From: Vagococcus martis
GTDB lineage: Bacteria > Bacillota > Bacilli > Lactobacillales > Vagococcaceae
Direction: 5' to 3'
DNA: 64,000 nucleotides
Assembly (NCBI RefSeq): GCF_002026305.1
Contig: NZ_MVAB01000001.1
Span: forward strand, 930,001-994,000
The stretch's first letter is position 1. The number at the start of each line of letters is the position of its first letter. The position numbers and the translations under genes are program-made. The notes beneath the pieces are model-generated. The model saw only the letters and a list, made by a program, of their open reading frames with translations. It did not search any database and was not told where the DNA came from. This document shows, piece by piece, positions 34,275 to 44,740 of this stretch.

Positions 34275-36059
34275 TTATTTTTTATCCGTTACACCAACGT
34301 GAGACCATGGGTTACTTGTTACATCATAAGCCCAGTCAAAGTTAGTTACTTTATCACTTACTGGTAATACAGCATCTCTGAATAATGTTGGGATAACAAA
34401 TGCTTCATCTGCAACATATTCTTGCCATTCTTTAAATTTCTCAGTACGGTATTTACCGTCAAATGATTTCTCAGAATCAATTTCATTCAATAGTTTAGTA
34501 TTTTCATCACTGACAAAACGAGTGTAGTTAAACGCCGCTTTAGGTCCGTATAATCCTGATTGAGATGGATCTGAACTTAATCCCCATGCTGCTTGGTACA
34601 CATCAACGTCTGGTGAATCGTTTTTCAATTTATCGTAGAATGATTGGAATTCAATTAAACGACCTGTTGATAATTTAACATCTAAACCAATTTCTTTCCA
34701 GCAGTCCATGTAGTATTCAGCTAATGGTTGGGCAGTTTCGCCACCTGACATAGAAGCAAAGTTAATTTCTAGTTTTTCACCATTTGGATCGCGACGGAAT
34801 TCTTCGCCATCTTTTTTCTTGTATCCAGCTTCATCTAATAATTTGTTTGCTTTATCAATATCTTGTTTAGAATATCCTACTAAGCTCTTGTCACTAAATT
34901 CATCAAAGATTGGTGGAATAATCGCATTAGCTGATTGACGTAATCCGTTGTAGAATTTGTTTGCTACAGCGTCGTTATCAATGGCATAGCCCATTGCTTG
35001 ACGTAATGATTTGTTTGCCATTTTTGAATCTGGATTGTAAACAGCTTCACCTTTAGCATCATCCCATTTACCTAATTTGAATCCAATATAAGTATAAGCT
35101 AAATCTTGACGACCTAAGATTTCATATCCTTCTACATCTTTGTAGTTTGGATAGTTATCAGTTGGCATACTGAATACCATGTCATATTTTTTAGCTTTTA
35201 AAGACTCAACGATTGAGCTAGATGGTGCAACGCGCATTGTTATTTTGCTTAATTTTGGTTTTTCGCCGTAGTAGTACTCGTTTGGTGTATACTCTACAGA
35301 TTCACCTGTATTAATTTTTTCCATTTTGTATGGTCCAAAAGTAACGATGTTTTTACGTACCGCATCACTAGATTCCATACCTTTTACTGGAATATCTTTA
35401 AAGATATGAGAAGGCATTGCTGAAGTCCAAACAGTTTCACTTGTTTGTTTCATACCTGGGTTCATTTCTTTGTAAGAAATTTCTACCGTTTTGTCATCTA
35501 CTTTTTTGATTCCTGAGATAGAATCAGCTTTTCCTTCATGGTATTCATCCATACCTACGATATTTTGGAAATCTTCACCATAACGGATACCTGAATAATC
35601 TTTGTTACCAATGATTAAGTATGGTTGGATAATATCATCTGCTACTAATGGTTTACCATCTGACCATTTGGCATCTTTAATAATTGTGATTGTAATTTTC
35701 TTACCATCAACATCGATATCTTTTTTCGCTACCCCATCCTCTGTTGTCTCAAAGTTACCATTACTTGTAAATAATGATTCATGAGATGGTTGCATAAATT
35801 GGTTGTCATAAGCATCCTCATAGAATGTTTCAGAGAACATTCCTTTAAATTGAGTATCCATAACAACGGCTGCTTCTAACGTTCCGCCTTCTTTGGCTTT
35901 TTCTTGATTAGAAGTTTTTACTGGGAATTTTGATACATCTTCTGTTTTATCGGCTTTCCCACTAGATTTTTTGTCAGATTTTCCTCCACCACAAGCTGAT
36001 AACCCGACTGTTACTGCAGCACCAAGTGCTACGACGCTAAATAATTTTTTGTACTTCAT
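34275..36059 (-). CDS. oppA: Oligopeptide ABC transporter substrate-binding lipoprotein
   Basis: A 594-residue extracellular receptor of SBP family 5. The lipobox GLSAC (Cys23) is followed by a Gly/Lys/Ser linker. Family features include LVADDIIQPYLIIG, a PYKMEKINTGESVEYTPNEYYYG stretch near residue 245 (in pieces), and the late PDVDVYQAAWGLSSDPSQ. GGGGGATGAAGGA precedes the ATG. It is the last gene of oppDFBCA, directly before the terminator. It likely feeds peptides, possibly including signalling peptides, to the cell. Confidence 0.94.
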   Translation of the reverse strand: MKYKKLFSVVALGAAVTVGLSACGGGKSDKKSSGKADKTEDVSKFPVKTSNQEKAKEGGTLEAAVVMDTQFKGMFSETFYEDAYDNQFMQPSHESLFTSNGNFETTEDGVAKKDIDVDGKKITITIIKDAKWSDGKPLVADDIIQPYLIIGNKDYSGIRYGEDFQNIVGMDEYHEGKADSISGIKKVDDKTVEISYKEMNPGMKQTSETVWTSAMPSHIFKDIPVKGMESSDAVRKNIVTFGPYKMEKINTGESVEYTPNEYYYGEKPKLSKITMRVAPSSSIVESLKAKKYDMVFSMPTDNYPNYKDVEGYEILGRQDLAYTYIGFKLGKWDDAKGEAVYNPDSKMANKSLRQAMGYAIDNDAVANKFYNGLRQSANAIIPPIFDEFSDKSLVGYSKQDIDKANKLLDEAGYKKKDGEEFRRDPNGEKLEINFASMSGGETAQPLAEYYMDCWKEIGLDVKLSTGRLIEFQSFYDKLKNDSPDVDVYQAAWGLSSDPSQSGLYGPKAAFNYTRFVSDENTKLLNEIDSEKSFDGKYRTEKFKEWQEYVADEAFVIPTLFRDAVLPVSDKVTNFDWAYDVTSNPWSHVGVTDKK

Positions 36060-36082
36060 TCCTTCATCCCCCTTAGATTTTT

Positions 36083-36985
36083 TTATCCTAAACGTTGACG
36101 TGCATCAGCTGAACGCTTCAATGCTTGACCAACGTAGTTGATACATAACATCATGACAAGAATTAAAATAGACGCTGGCGCCCACACCCATGTCATATCT
36201 GATAAAACGACACCATTTGACGCATACCCAATCAATGTACCTAAACTTGGTGTTGATTGTGGTAATCCGAATCCTAAGTATGACAATGTTGTTTCAATCC
36301 CGATATTGCCTGCAAAGTTCATCGTCAAATTTGTAATAATTAATGAGCTTAAGTTTGGCATTAACTCACCAAACATAATCTTGAAGTCACTTGTTCCCAA
36401 TGTTTTTGAGGCACTGATGTAATCACGACGAACTTCAGATAATGTTTTCCCTCTAAAAAGACGTGCTTTAGCTACCCAATAGAAGGCACTCATAATCATA
36501 ATAAATGAAAACACATTATAGCTTGGAACAATCGTAACAAATACGATAATAATCATTGTAATAGGTAAAATCATAATAAAGTCCACGATTCGCATGATGA
36601 TACTATCTACCATACCACCATAATATCCTGCTACAATCCCTAAACCTACCCCAATAATAGACGTAATAATCGTGATTGAAAACCCAATAACGACCGAGTT
36701 ACGAGCGCCAATAATTAATTGTCCAAAGACATCACGACCACCTTCATCAGCACCTAATAGGTAACCATCTCCTGGAGCCGCGTATTTATCTAAAATACTT
36801 ACTTTCATGACAGCATCTTTATCTAAAACAAGTGCACCGATAAAAATAACTGCAAAGATAATAATTAATAACGCCAATGAAAATAATGCTAATTTATCTT
36901 TTTTGAATTCTCGAGCAATCATTTTAAAGCCTGTTGGTGGTGCACTAACAGTCTCTACGTTTGCTACTTTTTTTTCTTTACTCAT
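36083..36985 (-). CDS. oppC: Oligopeptide ABC transporter permease
   Basis: A 300-residue permease with six hydrophobic segments. The N-terminal segment (LFSLALLIIIFAVIFIG) precedes the extracellular LGADEGGRDVFGQLIIGARNS loop typical of OppC/DppC (in pieces, about residues 78-98). The EAA-type cytoplasmic loop (ISASKTLGTSDFKIMFGELMPN in pieces, about 192-213) docks with the ATPases. AGGAGA precedes the ATG. It partners OppB in the pore. Confidence 0.94.
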   Translation of the reverse strand: MSKEKKVANVETVSAPPTGFKMIAREFKKDKLALFSLALLIIIFAVIFIGALVLDKDAVMKVSILDKYAAPGDGYLLGADEGGRDVFGQLIIGARNSVVIGFSITIITSIIGVGLGIVAGYYGGMVDSIIMRIVDFIMILPITMIIIVFVTIVPSYNVFSFIMIMSAFYWVAKARLFRGKTLSEVRRDYISASKTLGTSDFKIMFGELMPNLSSLIITNLTMNFAGNIGIETTLSYLGFGLPQSTPSLGTLIGYASNGVVLSDMTWVWAPASILILVMMLCINYVGQALKRSADARQRLG

Positions 36986-37016
36986 AATGAGTCTCCTTTC
37001 TTAACTAGTTGGTATG

Positions 37017-37979
37017 TTACTGAATACGAATACGTGGATCGACAATACTCATGACAATATCTGAAATTAAGTTTCCGATAATTGTTACAATACCTAGTAT
37101 TAATACTATGGCTGTAATCACTGAGTAGTCACGTCCGTTGATCGCATCAATAAACAGTTTACCAATACCTGGATAAGCAAAGGTTTGTTCAATAACAACT
37201 GAACCACTGATTAAAGCGGTAATCTCATAACTTAATTGAGCTGCTATTGGTAAAGAAGCATTTCTAAAGATATGGTGTGTAAAGACTTTATTAGTCGGTA
37301 CACCTTTTGCTCTTGCTGTACGAACGAAATCTAGCTGTTTAGCATCGATAACTTCATTACGTAAGTATTGAATCGTTACAGCTGTTGCAAGTAAAGCTTG
37401 CGTAATTGCTGGTAATATCATGTGGTACAAACGACTCATGACATATTGGAATGAGCCAGGCTCTAATCCGCTAGCTACTGAACCAGTTGTTGGGAACCAC
37501 TCTAAACGGTAACCAAAGATAAACAACATTAGTAACGCGAAGATAAAGATTGGAACAGCAAAGCTGACAAAGTTATAAACGACAACTGCTTTATCAAACC
37601 AAGAATTTTGGTAACGACCAGAGAATAAACCTAATGGTAAGGCAATTGCATATGTAATAATCACTGTTAATAATGACAAGTAAATGGTATTTCCAACACG
37701 AGAACCAATAATATCACTTACTGGTAATTTGTATAGGAAACTCTGACCAAAGTCACCTTTAAATGCATTCGTTATCCAATCAAAATACTGAACGTACCAT
37801 GGATTATTTAATCCCGCTGCTTCACGCATTTTGTCAATCGTTGCAGGGTCCATATTTGGATTAATCAATCCAGTAAACGGATCCCCTGGCATAGCTTTTG
37901 CTAATAAAAAGATAAACAGACTCAACACAAAAATTTGTGGAATCATCAGTAATACACGTCTTAATATCGTTTTCCACAT
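37017..37979 (-). CDS. oppB: Oligopeptide ABC transporter permease
   Basis: A 320-residue permease with six helices. It starts MWKTILRRVLLMIPQIFVLS, the standard OppB/DppB N-terminus, and has the EAA loop VRTARAKGVPTNKVFTHHIF (about residues 220-239). The final FIDAINGRDYSVI is typical. It begins 1 base after the oppF stop, so it is translationally coupled. It forms the channel with OppC. Confidence 0.94.
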   Translation of the reverse strand: MWKTILRRVLLMIPQIFVLSLFIFLLAKAMPGDPFTGLINPNMDPATIDKMREAAGLNNPWYVQYFDWITNAFKGDFGQSFLYKLPVSDIIGSRVGNTIYLSLLTVIITYAIALPLGLFSGRYQNSWFDKAVVVYNFVSFAVPIFIFALLMLFIFGYRLEWFPTTGSVASGLEPGSFQYVMSRLYHMILPAITQALLATAVTIQYLRNEVIDAKQLDFVRTARAKGVPTNKVFTHHIFRNASLPIAAQLSYEITALISGSVVIEQTFAYPGIGKLFIDAINGRDYSVITAIVLILGIVTIIGNLISDIVMSIVDPRIRIQ

Positions 37980-37980
37980 A

Positions 37981-38928
37981 CTATTGTCCTCCCCCTTCAG
38001 TTGTTTTAACTGCTGCCTGATGAGTTGGGCTAATAGTTTTCAAATCATATACACGACCATTTTCATCATAATATTGGCTGTATAAGTCTTGGAAATCTTG
38101 TTCAACTTTACGACGCTCTTCTTTATGCTGTTCACGATTTTCAACATCAATCTTAGGAATAGCAGACAGCAAGCGTTTAGTATAAATATGTTGTGGGTTA
38201 TTATAAATGTCTTCTCTTGTTCCTATTTCAACAAAACGGCCATGATTCATAATCGCAATGTTATCGCACATGTGTTTTACCACACCTAGGTCATGAGAGA
38301 TAAATAAATAACTTAAATTATACTCTTCCTGAATACGTTTCATGAAGTTCAGTACCTGAGCTTGAACAGATAAGTCAAGAGCTGATACCGGCTCATCGGC
38401 AATGATTAATTTAGGATTTGTTGCAACAGCACGCGCAACACCTAAACGTTGTCTTTGACCACCAGAAAATTCATGAGGATATTTATAAAGTGCATCTGTT
38501 GGCATCCCAACAATATCTAACAAACTTTGAACACGTTTCTTTTCTTCTTGAACAGATAGGTTTTCAAAATTTCGAATAGGTTCAGCAATAATATCCAATA
38601 CACGTTTTTTAGGATTTAAACTTGACATAGAATCTTGGAAAATCATTTGAACATCTTTATTATAGCCAATTGATTTTCTAGCTCTTTTCGAGATAACATT
38701 GGTATTTTCAAATAAAATTTCTCCAGCTGTGGCTTTTTCTAGCCCTACAATTGTTTTACCAATTGTTGACTTTCCAGAACCAGATTCTCCAACTAAACCG
38801 TACGTTTTTCCAGCTTCAATTTGAAAATCAACGCCATCAACAGCATAAACATAATCAACTACTTTGTTTAAAAAGCCTCCACGAATTGGGTAATGCACTT
38901 TTAAATCTTTTATTTCTATTAATCCCAT
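37981..38928 (-). CDS. oppF: Oligopeptide ABC transporter ATPase
   Basis: A 315-residue ATPase. Walker A is GESGSGKST (about residues 48-56), the Q-loop segment is MIFQDSMSSLNPKKRV, the signature is FSGGQRQRLGVARA, and Walker B is LIIADEPVSALD. The C-terminal extension (NNPQHIYTKRLLSAIPKID) is characteristic of Opp/Dpp ATPases. Its start overlaps the oppD stop by one base (38928). It forms a heterodimer with OppD. Confidence 0.95.
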   Translation of the reverse strand: MGLIEIKDLKVHYPIRGGFLNKVVDYVYAVDGVDFQIEAGKTYGLVGESGSGKSTIGKTIVGLEKATAGEILFENTNVISKRARKSIGYNKDVQMIFQDSMSSLNPKKRVLDIIAEPIRNFENLSVQEEKKRVQSLLDIVGMPTDALYKYPHEFSGGQRQRLGVARAVATNPKLIIADEPVSALDLSVQAQVLNFMKRIQEEYNLSYLFISHDLGVVKHMCDNIAIMNHGRFVEIGTREDIYNNPQHIYTKRLLSAIPKIDVENREQHKEERRKVEQDFQDLYSQYYDENGRVYDLKTISPTHQAAVKTTEGGGQ

Positions 38929-39932
38929 TATGCGTCACCTTCTTCTCTAAAGTGGAAATGTTTGTAGCATGTGCATCGAACAAAGTGTCCTGGTTCAACT
39001 TCATGCAACGTTGGTTGTTCCTCGTGCTCATCTTCTGGTATCCAAGGAATACGAGCTGCAAATCGACAACCTGTACGTGGCATATTTTTTAATGAAGGAA
39101 CCACTCCCTCGATAACATGTAATTCAGAGTCATGTGCGTCTTCTTGTGGAATTGAGTTCAGTAACGAGCGTGTATAAGGATGTTGTGGATTAGAGAATAA
39201 AACATCAACAGGTGCTTCTTCTACAATTTGACCACCATACATAACAGCAACTCTATCTGCTGTCTCAGCTACTACACCTAAATCGTGAGTAATTAAAATA
39301 ATACCGGCTTCTGTTTCCTCTTGTAAATCGCCTAATAAGTCTAAAATTTGAGCTTGAATTGTTACATCAAGTGCTGTTGTTGGCTCATCAGCGATAATAA
39401 TTGGTGGTTTACAAGAAATAGCAATCGCGATAATAACACGTTGTCTCATCCCACCTGACAATTCATGAGGGTATTGCTTTGCCACACGTTCAGGATTAAC
39501 AATCCCTACTTGGTTTAGCAATTCAATAGCACGAGCAGTTCGTTGTTTTTCATCTAAATCTGTATGATAGAACAACGCTTCGGCAATTTGGTCTCCAATA
39601 CGCATCAATGGATTCAACGCTGATAACGGATCTTGGAAAATCATCCCGATATCATTTCCTCTAATCTTGTTATAAAGCGTTTCAGATAGACCTACAAGAT
39701 TTAAATCGTTGTAGATGATATCTCCTGTAATTCTAGTATTTTTTGGATCTTGTAATCCCATTATGGTCATTGCTAATGTACTTTTCCCACAACCTGATTC
39801 TCCAACAATTGCTAAAATTTCATTTTTGTCTAATGTAATTGACACGTCATCTACTGCATCATAAAAATTGTCTTTGATTCGAAATCCAGTATGTAAATTT
39901 CTCACGTCTAATAATTTGTTGTCAACAAACAA
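38928..39932 (-). CDS. oppD: Oligopeptide ABC transporter ATPase
   Basis: A 334-residue ATPase. Walker A is GESGCGKST (about residues 44-52), the signature is LSGGMRQRVIIAIA, and Walker B is IIADEPTTALD. Near the C-terminus cysteines (TGCRFAARIPWIPEDE, HFVRCTCYKHF) resemble the iron-sulfur-binding tail found in many Opp/Dpp ATPases. The start is a TTG at 39932 with AAAGGAG 8 bases upstream. It is the first gene of oppDFBCA. Confidence 0.94.
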   Translation of the reverse strand: MFVDNKLLDVRNLHTGFRIKDNFYDAVDDVSITLDKNEILAIVGESGCGKSTLAMTIMGLQDPKNTRITGDIIYNDLNLVGLSETLYNKIRGNDIGMIFQDPLSALNPLMRIGDQIAEALFYHTDLDEKQRTARAIELLNQVGIVNPERVAKQYPHELSGGMRQRVIIAIAISCKPPIIIADEPTTALDVTIQAQILDLLGDLQEETEAGIILITHDLGVVAETADRVAVMYGGQIVEEAPVDVLFSNPQHPYTRSLLNSIPQEDAHDSELHVIEGVVPSLKNMPRTGCRFAARIPWIPEDEHEEQPTLHEVEPGHFVRCTCYKHFHFREEGDA

Positions 39933-40252
39933 TAGAATTCTCCTTTCTTATCTTATTCCCGTACTGATTTTATTTATTCATAAAACTCTTCATTTTTAAT
40001 AATATCTATATGCTTAACAGATAAAAACTATCAAGATATCTTATAATTATATTAGAAAAGAATCTATTAAGCAATAGTTTTAATAGTAACTAAATTACTT
40101 TGAGATTAAAAACAAATGACATGCATCTCATTATAAACCATAACTTCTATAAATTAAAGAAATTTTAGAATTCTTCACAAACATTAATTCAATAAAACAC
40201 TTTTAATATTAGGTTTTCTTAATATTATTGCAAAATTTCGTCCAATTTTTTA
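39933..40252 (-). promoter_or_regulatory. opp operon promoter and long leader
   Basis: On the minus strand TTGCTT (40069-40074), a 17-base spacer, then TATAAT (40046-40051) form a good promoter about 110 bases before the oppD start. The rest of this 320-base stretch is very AT-rich. I see no gene in it and no conserved leader structure. Confidence 0.65.
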
Positions 40253-40281
40253 TAAAAAACGCACTTTTTTACTAAACGTGC
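40253..40281 (-). terminator. Terminator of the YitT-family gene
   Basis: On the minus strand GCACGTTT and AAAAAGTGC form a short imperfect stem followed by T6, 24 bases after the stop. Confidence 0.5.
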
Positions 40282-40304
40282 AATCATGGGGGACTTATTC
40301 ATAG

Positions 40305-41198
40305 TTAATCAATCGTTTCATAAAAATTCCCCATAATTGTCACGTTCTCAGAAATACTTACAAACGCGTTTGGATCAGCCTGTTGCATTGAATGCTGCAA
40401 CATGGGAATCTGATCACGTGTTAATACCGTTAGTAATACTTTTTGTTCGTTATGAGAAAACGCCCCTTCAGCATCGTTTAAAATTGTAATACCTCGACGC
40501 ATTCTAGACTGTAACTCATCCACTACGGCTTGCGGTTTTGACGTGATGATCATCACTTGCATTTTCTTTTGTTTAGTGTAGACCATATCAACTACTTTAC
40601 CATTAACAAAAATTGAAAAAGCACTGTAAAATGAGTAAGGCCAGCCAAATAAATAACCTGATGTTAAAATAATACACGCATTAAAAATAATATTTAATGA
40701 GCCTACGTTTCGACCAGTTAATTTTCGAATCGTCATGCTAACGATATCCAATCCTCCTGAAGACAATCCACTACGTAATGCTAAACCAACACCAAGCCCA
40801 CAAACTCCCCCGCCAAAAATAGCACAGATAATTGGGTCTGTAGATAGAACAGTAATTGGAATAATTTGCACGAAAAAGGCTGTCATAAAGACGGATACCA
40901 TAGTAAAGACTGTAAATTTTCGGCTTAGCATCTTCCACGCTAAAATAAATAATGGAATATTTAAGCAGTACAATACAACCCCCATAGGCAACTCAACGCC
41001 AGATGCTTTTTCAGCTAACGTTACGATAATTTGCCCTAGCCCTGTGATACCACTGGCATAAATATGTCCCGGTCTCCAAAATAAATTCAGTGCAATAGCT
41101 TGTAAAATGCCATTAACAACGGCCATCGAAACCTTTTCCATGTAACCGTTATCCACCATATATTCTTTACATGTTTTTAGTTTTTCCACTGGTTGCAT
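40305..41198 (-). CDS. YitT-family membrane protein (DUF161 + DUF2179)
   Basis: 297 residues with five to six helices in the first 200 residues (ITGLGQIIVTL; FGGGVCGLGVGLALRSGLSSGG in pieces; GGLDIVSM), the YitT repeat pattern. A soluble DUF2179 domain follows (about 210-290, VMIITSKPQAVVDEL, RRGITILNDAEGAF). The role of the family is not established; transport or sensing has been suggested. It lies 35 bases after aspS in the same direction and may be read through from it. Confidence 0.9.
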   Translation of the reverse strand: MQPVEKLKTCKEYMVDNGYMEKVSMAVVNGILQAIALNLFWRPGHIYASGITGLGQIIVTLAEKASGVELPMGVVLYCLNIPLFILAWKMLSRKFTVFTMVSVFMTAFFVQIIPITVLSTDPIICAIFGGGVCGLGVGLALRSGLSSGGLDIVSMTIRKLTGRNVGSLNIIFNACIILTSGYLFGWPYSFYSAFSIFVNGKVVDMVYTKQKKMQVMIITSKPQAVVDELQSRMRRGITILNDAEGAFSHNEQKVLLTVLTRDQIPMLQHSMQQADPNAFVSISENVTIMGNFYETID

Positions 41199-41233
41199 CT
41201 CCTCGATTTTCTTGACTACTTAACAGAAAACGA

Positions 41234-43000
41234 TTAATCTTCTAACTCAACACTTAGTGATAATTCTTCTAATTGCTCTTTTGAAGCTATACTTGGAGCT
41301 GAAGTCATCAAATCAGCAGCTTTACTATTTTTAGGGAAGGCAATCACTTCACGGATATTATCTTTTTTCGCAAGCAACATGACTAAACGATCTAACCCTA
41401 AGGCAATTCCTCCATGTGGTGGGAAGCCATAATCTAATGCGTCTAAAAGAAAACCAAATTGAGATTCAGCCGATTCTTTCGTAAATCCTAATGCTTTAAA
41501 CATCTTCTCTTGTAAATCTCGTTGGTAAATTCTTAAAGAACCCCCTCCAAGCTCATAACCATTTAATACCACATCATAGGCTTTGGCATAAACTTTTTCA
41601 GGTGATGTTTCTAATAATTCAATGTCACTTTCTTTTGGCATTGTAAATGGATGATGTGCTGCGACAAAACGGTCTTCTTCTTCAGAGTATTCAAATAATG
41701 GCCAATCAACAACCCACAAGAAATTAAATTTATCTGGATCTATTAAGTCTAACTCTTTTCCTAAACGATTTCTTAATGCTCCGAGTGATGCTGCGACAAC
41801 TGAATCAGTATCTGCACAGAACAATAATAAATCTCCTACTTCAGCATTTGTTGTCTCAATTATTTTGTCACTTGCATCAACTAAAAACTTCGCGATTGGT
41901 CCTTTAAGACCATCTTCTTCTACTTTGACCCAAGCTAATCCTTTTGCACCAAATTGCGCTAACCACTCACCTAGCTTATCTAAATCTTTACGTGAATACT
42001 TATCTGCAGCTTGTTTAGCATTTAATGCTTTGACAGCTCCACCTGAACTTAAAGCCTGTTGAAACACTTTAAAGTCAACGTCTTTTACTGCTTCTTTCAT
42101 ATCAATTAATTCCATATCAAAACGTGTATCTGGTTTATCACTACCAAATCGATCCATGGCATCATCATACGTCATACGTGGAAATGGTATTGGAATATCC
42201 ATTCCCATTACTTCTTTCATCACTTTCGATAACATGTTTTCAGTATACGCTTGGATGTCTTCTTCTGTTAAGAAACTTGTTTCAATATCCACTTGAGTGA
42301 ATTCCGGTTGGCGATCCCCTCGTAGATCTTCATCTCTAAAACAACGAACTACCTGATAATAACGATCAATTCCAGCTCCCATTAACAATTGCTTAGTTGT
42401 TTGAGGTGATTGGGGTAACGCGTAAAAATGTCCTGGATGAACTCGTGAAGGAACCAGATAATCTCTTGCCCCTTCTGGTGTCGATTTATTTAAATAAGGT
42501 GTCTCCACATCTAAAAAGCCATTATCATTTAAAAATTCGCGAATGACACGTGTTACATGATGTCTTAATTTTAGATTATTTAACATTGATGGACGTCTAA
42601 TATCCATGTAACGATATGTCATACGCACATCATCACTAATCGTTTGATCGTCTTCAATGACAAATGGTGGTGTCTTTGCTTCATTGTATACGATGATGTC
42701 TTCAGCGATAATTTCAACTTTACCTGTCTTCATTCGAGGGTTAATAGCTGAACCTGTTCTCTCTACTACTTTACCTCTCACACCAATCACATATTCACTA
42801 CGACAAGCGTCTGCAATTTTTAAAGCTTCTTGTGACACTTCAGGATTGAACACTACTTGAACAATTCCCTCTCTATCTCTTAAATCGATAAAGATTAATC
42901 CTCCTAAGTCACGGCGCTTTTGCACCCACCCTTTTACTACAACCTCTTGACCTAAATCTTTTTCTGATACTAGGCCACAATATGTTGTTCTTTCCTGCAT
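41234..43000 (-). CDS. aspS: Aspartyl-tRNA synthetase
   Basis: A 588-residue class II synthetase of bacterial type. The N-terminal OB-fold anticodon-binding domain is about residues 1-110 ([19 protein letters not shown]), motif 2 is [16 protein letters not shown] (about 218-233), and the GAD insertion domain is about 290-420. Motif 3 is [14 protein letters not shown] near residue 530. GGAGATAGATATC precedes the ATG. It is preceded by a T-box leader. Enterococcal relatives often have a hisS-aspS pair; hisS is not in view. Confidence 0.97.
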   Translation of the reverse strand: MQERTTYCGLVSEKDLGQEVVVKGWVQKRRDLGGLIFIDLRDREGIVQVVFNPEVSQEALKIADACRSEYVIGVRGKVVERTGSAINPRMKTGKVEIIAEDIIVYNEAKTPPFVIEDDQTISDDVRMTYRYMDIRRPSMLNNLKLRHHVTRVIREFLNDNGFLDVETPYLNKSTPEGARDYLVPSRVHPGHFYALPQSPQTTKQLLMGAGIDRYYQVVRCFRDEDLRGDRQPEFTQVDIETSFLTEEDIQAYTENMLSKVMKEVMGMDIPIPFPRMTYDDAMDRFGSDKPDTRFDMELIDMKEAVKDVDFKVFQQALSSGGAVKALNAKQAADKYSRKDLDKLGEWLAQFGAKGLAWVKVEEDGLKGPIAKFLVDASDKIIETTNAEVGDLLLFCADTDSVVAASLGALRNRLGKELDLIDPDKFNFLWVVDWPLFEYSEEEDRFVAAHHPFTMPKESDIELLETSPEKVYAKAYDVVLNGYELGGGSLRIYQRDLQEKMFKALGFTKESAESQFGFLLDALDYGFPPHGGIALGLDRLVMLLAKKDNIREVIAFPKNSKAADLMTSAPSIASKEQLEELSLSVELED

Positions 43001-43019
43001 GATATCTATCTCCTTTTAA

Positions 43020-43262
43020 TCATTTATTCATAAAAAAAAGCCCTTGTTAAATTATAACAAGGACGAATAATTGCTTACACGTGGTACCACCTATTTTTAA
43101 AAAGTTTCAAAAAACTTTTTCTCTAAACGATATAACGCTCGTTAGCGGGATATATTACTACCCATCTCCAGAGTGTCTGTCCTCTTTAAATGAATGATTT
43201 CACCAAATTCATTCTCTCTTTTTTGTAAAAAAGGCACGTCTCCTTCATCGATACTCATCTTT
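43020..43262 (-). promoter_or_regulatory. T-box leader of aspS
   Basis: On the minus strand the leader contains GATGAGTATCGATGAAGGAG, the AGAGAG loop, an AGAGGACAG segment with a GAC (Asp) triplet as likely specifier, GATGGGTAGTAATATATCCC, and the diagnostic AGGTGGTACCACG. A terminator follows (CCTTGTTA / TAACAAGG plus T8, 43032-43062). Uncharged tRNA-Asp is expected to stabilise the antiterminator and raise aspS expression. Confidence 0.92.
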
Positions 43263-43291
43263 AAAATACTAAAAATTGTACAAAAAGTCAA
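43263..43291 (-). promoter_or_regulatory. Promoter of aspS
   Basis: TTGACT (43286-43291), 17 bases, TATTTT (43263-43268) on the minus strand, at the upstream end of the T-box. Confidence 0.7.
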
Positions 43292-43331
43292 GATATAATA
43301 GGGTAACTCACTACTCAACTTCTAAAATTTT

Positions 43332-43340
43332 TGCTATAAT
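43332..43340 (+). promoter_or_regulatory. Extended -10 box of the amidase gene
   Basis: TGCTATAAT, an extended -10 element with no convincing -35, lies 34 bases before the GTG start. Confidence 0.55.
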
Positions 43341-43373
43341 ATCTCTTATCAACTAATCAATGAGGTAAACCAT

Positions 43374-44690
43374 GTGAAAAACACAAACTCAATAAATCGC
43401 ACGATAAAAATGTTTATCATTAATATTTTAGTTGTTGCTTTGGTTTTTATCGGCTTTAATTATATGCGAGGGAATAGCCAAATTGCCACTGTGGGAACAA
43501 CTGCTTTAAATGTCCGTGAAAAACCTGATGCTTATTCTTCTGTTATTACCCAGGTCCATAAAGAAGATAAAGTCACTATTACAGATGAAAAAAATGATTG
43601 GTATAAAATACAAACAGCTGATAAAACAGTTGGGTGGGTACCTAATTGGCTATTATTTGATGGTACTAGTGGTCCATATACTAACTTAACTGCTTCCGTT
43701 GCTAAACGAAATACAGAACTAAAAAAAGATAACTCAGAAAGCAGTGAGGTAATCAAAACGTTAAAAAAGAATGAACACGTGAACGCGACTCTTGAGCTAA
43801 ATGGTTGGGTACGTGTTTATAGTGACGGAAAATATGGTTGGGTGCCAAGTGATAGCTTAATCATCCAAAAAAATCGGGACAATAAATACAAAGAAAATCA
43901 AGTGCTTCATGTCGCCACTACTTCTGCTTACTTAATGAGCAATAACTCAACATCAAGTAATAAAGGTGATTTTTTAAAATATGGTGCTACTTTAACGTAT
44001 TTATCTGAGACAGAGGATGGGTGGATGAAAGTTAAAACCAAAGATGGTAAAACTGGATTCTTAAATTCTTGGCAAGTCACTTCTCGTAAGATATCCAGTA
44101 AGGAAGAAAAACCAGGTATTCCAATGCCTGAATTTACGGTTATGTTAGATCCTGGACACGGTGGAGACGATCCAGGTGCACAAACAAATGATGGAGAAAC
44201 TTTAGAAAAAGAAGTAACGCTAAAAACGGCCTTAGCAGTTCGAAAAGAACTCCAATCTCATGGGTTTAATGTTTTAATGACACGTGATACAGATAAATTT
44301 GTTTCCTTGACTGATATAGGAAAAATAAGTTCCTCTAGTCAAGCAAATGCTTTTATCAGTTTTCATTATGATTCAAGTGCACAAGCTAATACAGCTTCTG
44401 GAACAACCACATTCTACCGAAAAGACAGTGGTAAACCACTTGCTCAAGCTATTAACGATAGCATTGCGAACATTTTGCCTCTAGAAAACAGAGGCTTTGG
44501 TAACCAAGATTATCAAGTACTGCGTGAAAATTCAAAGCCTGCTGTCTTGTTAGAGTTAGGTTACATCAATAATGATTATGATGCTGCTTACATAAAAAAT
44601 AAAAATTATCATCAAAAAGTGGCAGATTCTGTCTACGATGGACTAATGGTTTATATAGAAGAAAAAAGTAGTAAGGGTGCTGAAAATTAA
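43374..44690 (+). CDS. N-acetylmuramoyl-L-alanine amidase with SH3 domains
   Basis: A 438-residue peptidoglycan hydrolase. GTG start with GAGGTAAACCAT upstream. An N-terminal membrane anchor (about residues 12-32) is followed by three bacterial SH3-type repeats (about 35-95, 105-165, 170-235; VREKPDAYSSVI, NGWVRVYSDGKYGWV). An Amidase_3 zinc domain follows (about 255-432) with MLDPGHGGDDPGA, SFHYDSS and VLLELGYINN, which supply the zinc ligands and the catalytic Glu. It likely cleaves cell-wall stem peptides at the septum or wall. It forms its own transcription unit. Confidence 0.93.
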   Translation: MKNTNSINRTIKMFIINILVVALVFIGFNYMRGNSQIATVGTTALNVREKPDAYSSVITQVHKEDKVTITDEKNDWYKIQTADKTVGWVPNWLLFDGTSGPYTNLTASVAKRNTELKKDNSESSEVIKTLKKNEHVNATLELNGWVRVYSDGKYGWVPSDSLIIQKNRDNKYKENQVLHVATTSAYLMSNNSTSSNKGDFLKYGATLTYLSETEDGWMKVKTKDGKTGFLNSWQVTSRKISSKEEKPGIPMPEFTVMLDPGHGGDDPGAQTNDGETLEKEVTLKTALAVRKELQSHGFNVLMTRDTDKFVSLTDIGKISSSSQANAFISFHYDSSAQANTASGTTTFYRKDSGKPLAQAINDSIANILPLENRGFGNQDYQVLRENSKPAVLLELGYINNDYDAAYIKNKNYHQKVADSVYDGLMVYIEEKSSKGAEN

Positions 44691-44692
44691 AC

Positions 44693-44735
44693 AAGTATCA
44701 AACAACTTTAACACTTAGTTGTTTGATACTTTTTG
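44693..44735. terminator. Terminator between the amidase and 3D-domain genes
   Basis: AGTATCAAACAACTTT and the matching TTAGTTGTTTGATACT form a long stem followed by T5. The genes converge, so it may serve both. Confidence 0.9.
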
Positions 44736-44740
44736 TTTTT

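Noticed and set aside
40735-41061. 108-codon open frame antisense to the YitT-family gene
   Set aside because: The minus strand encodes the conserved YitT glycine-rich repeats; the plus frame is their complement.
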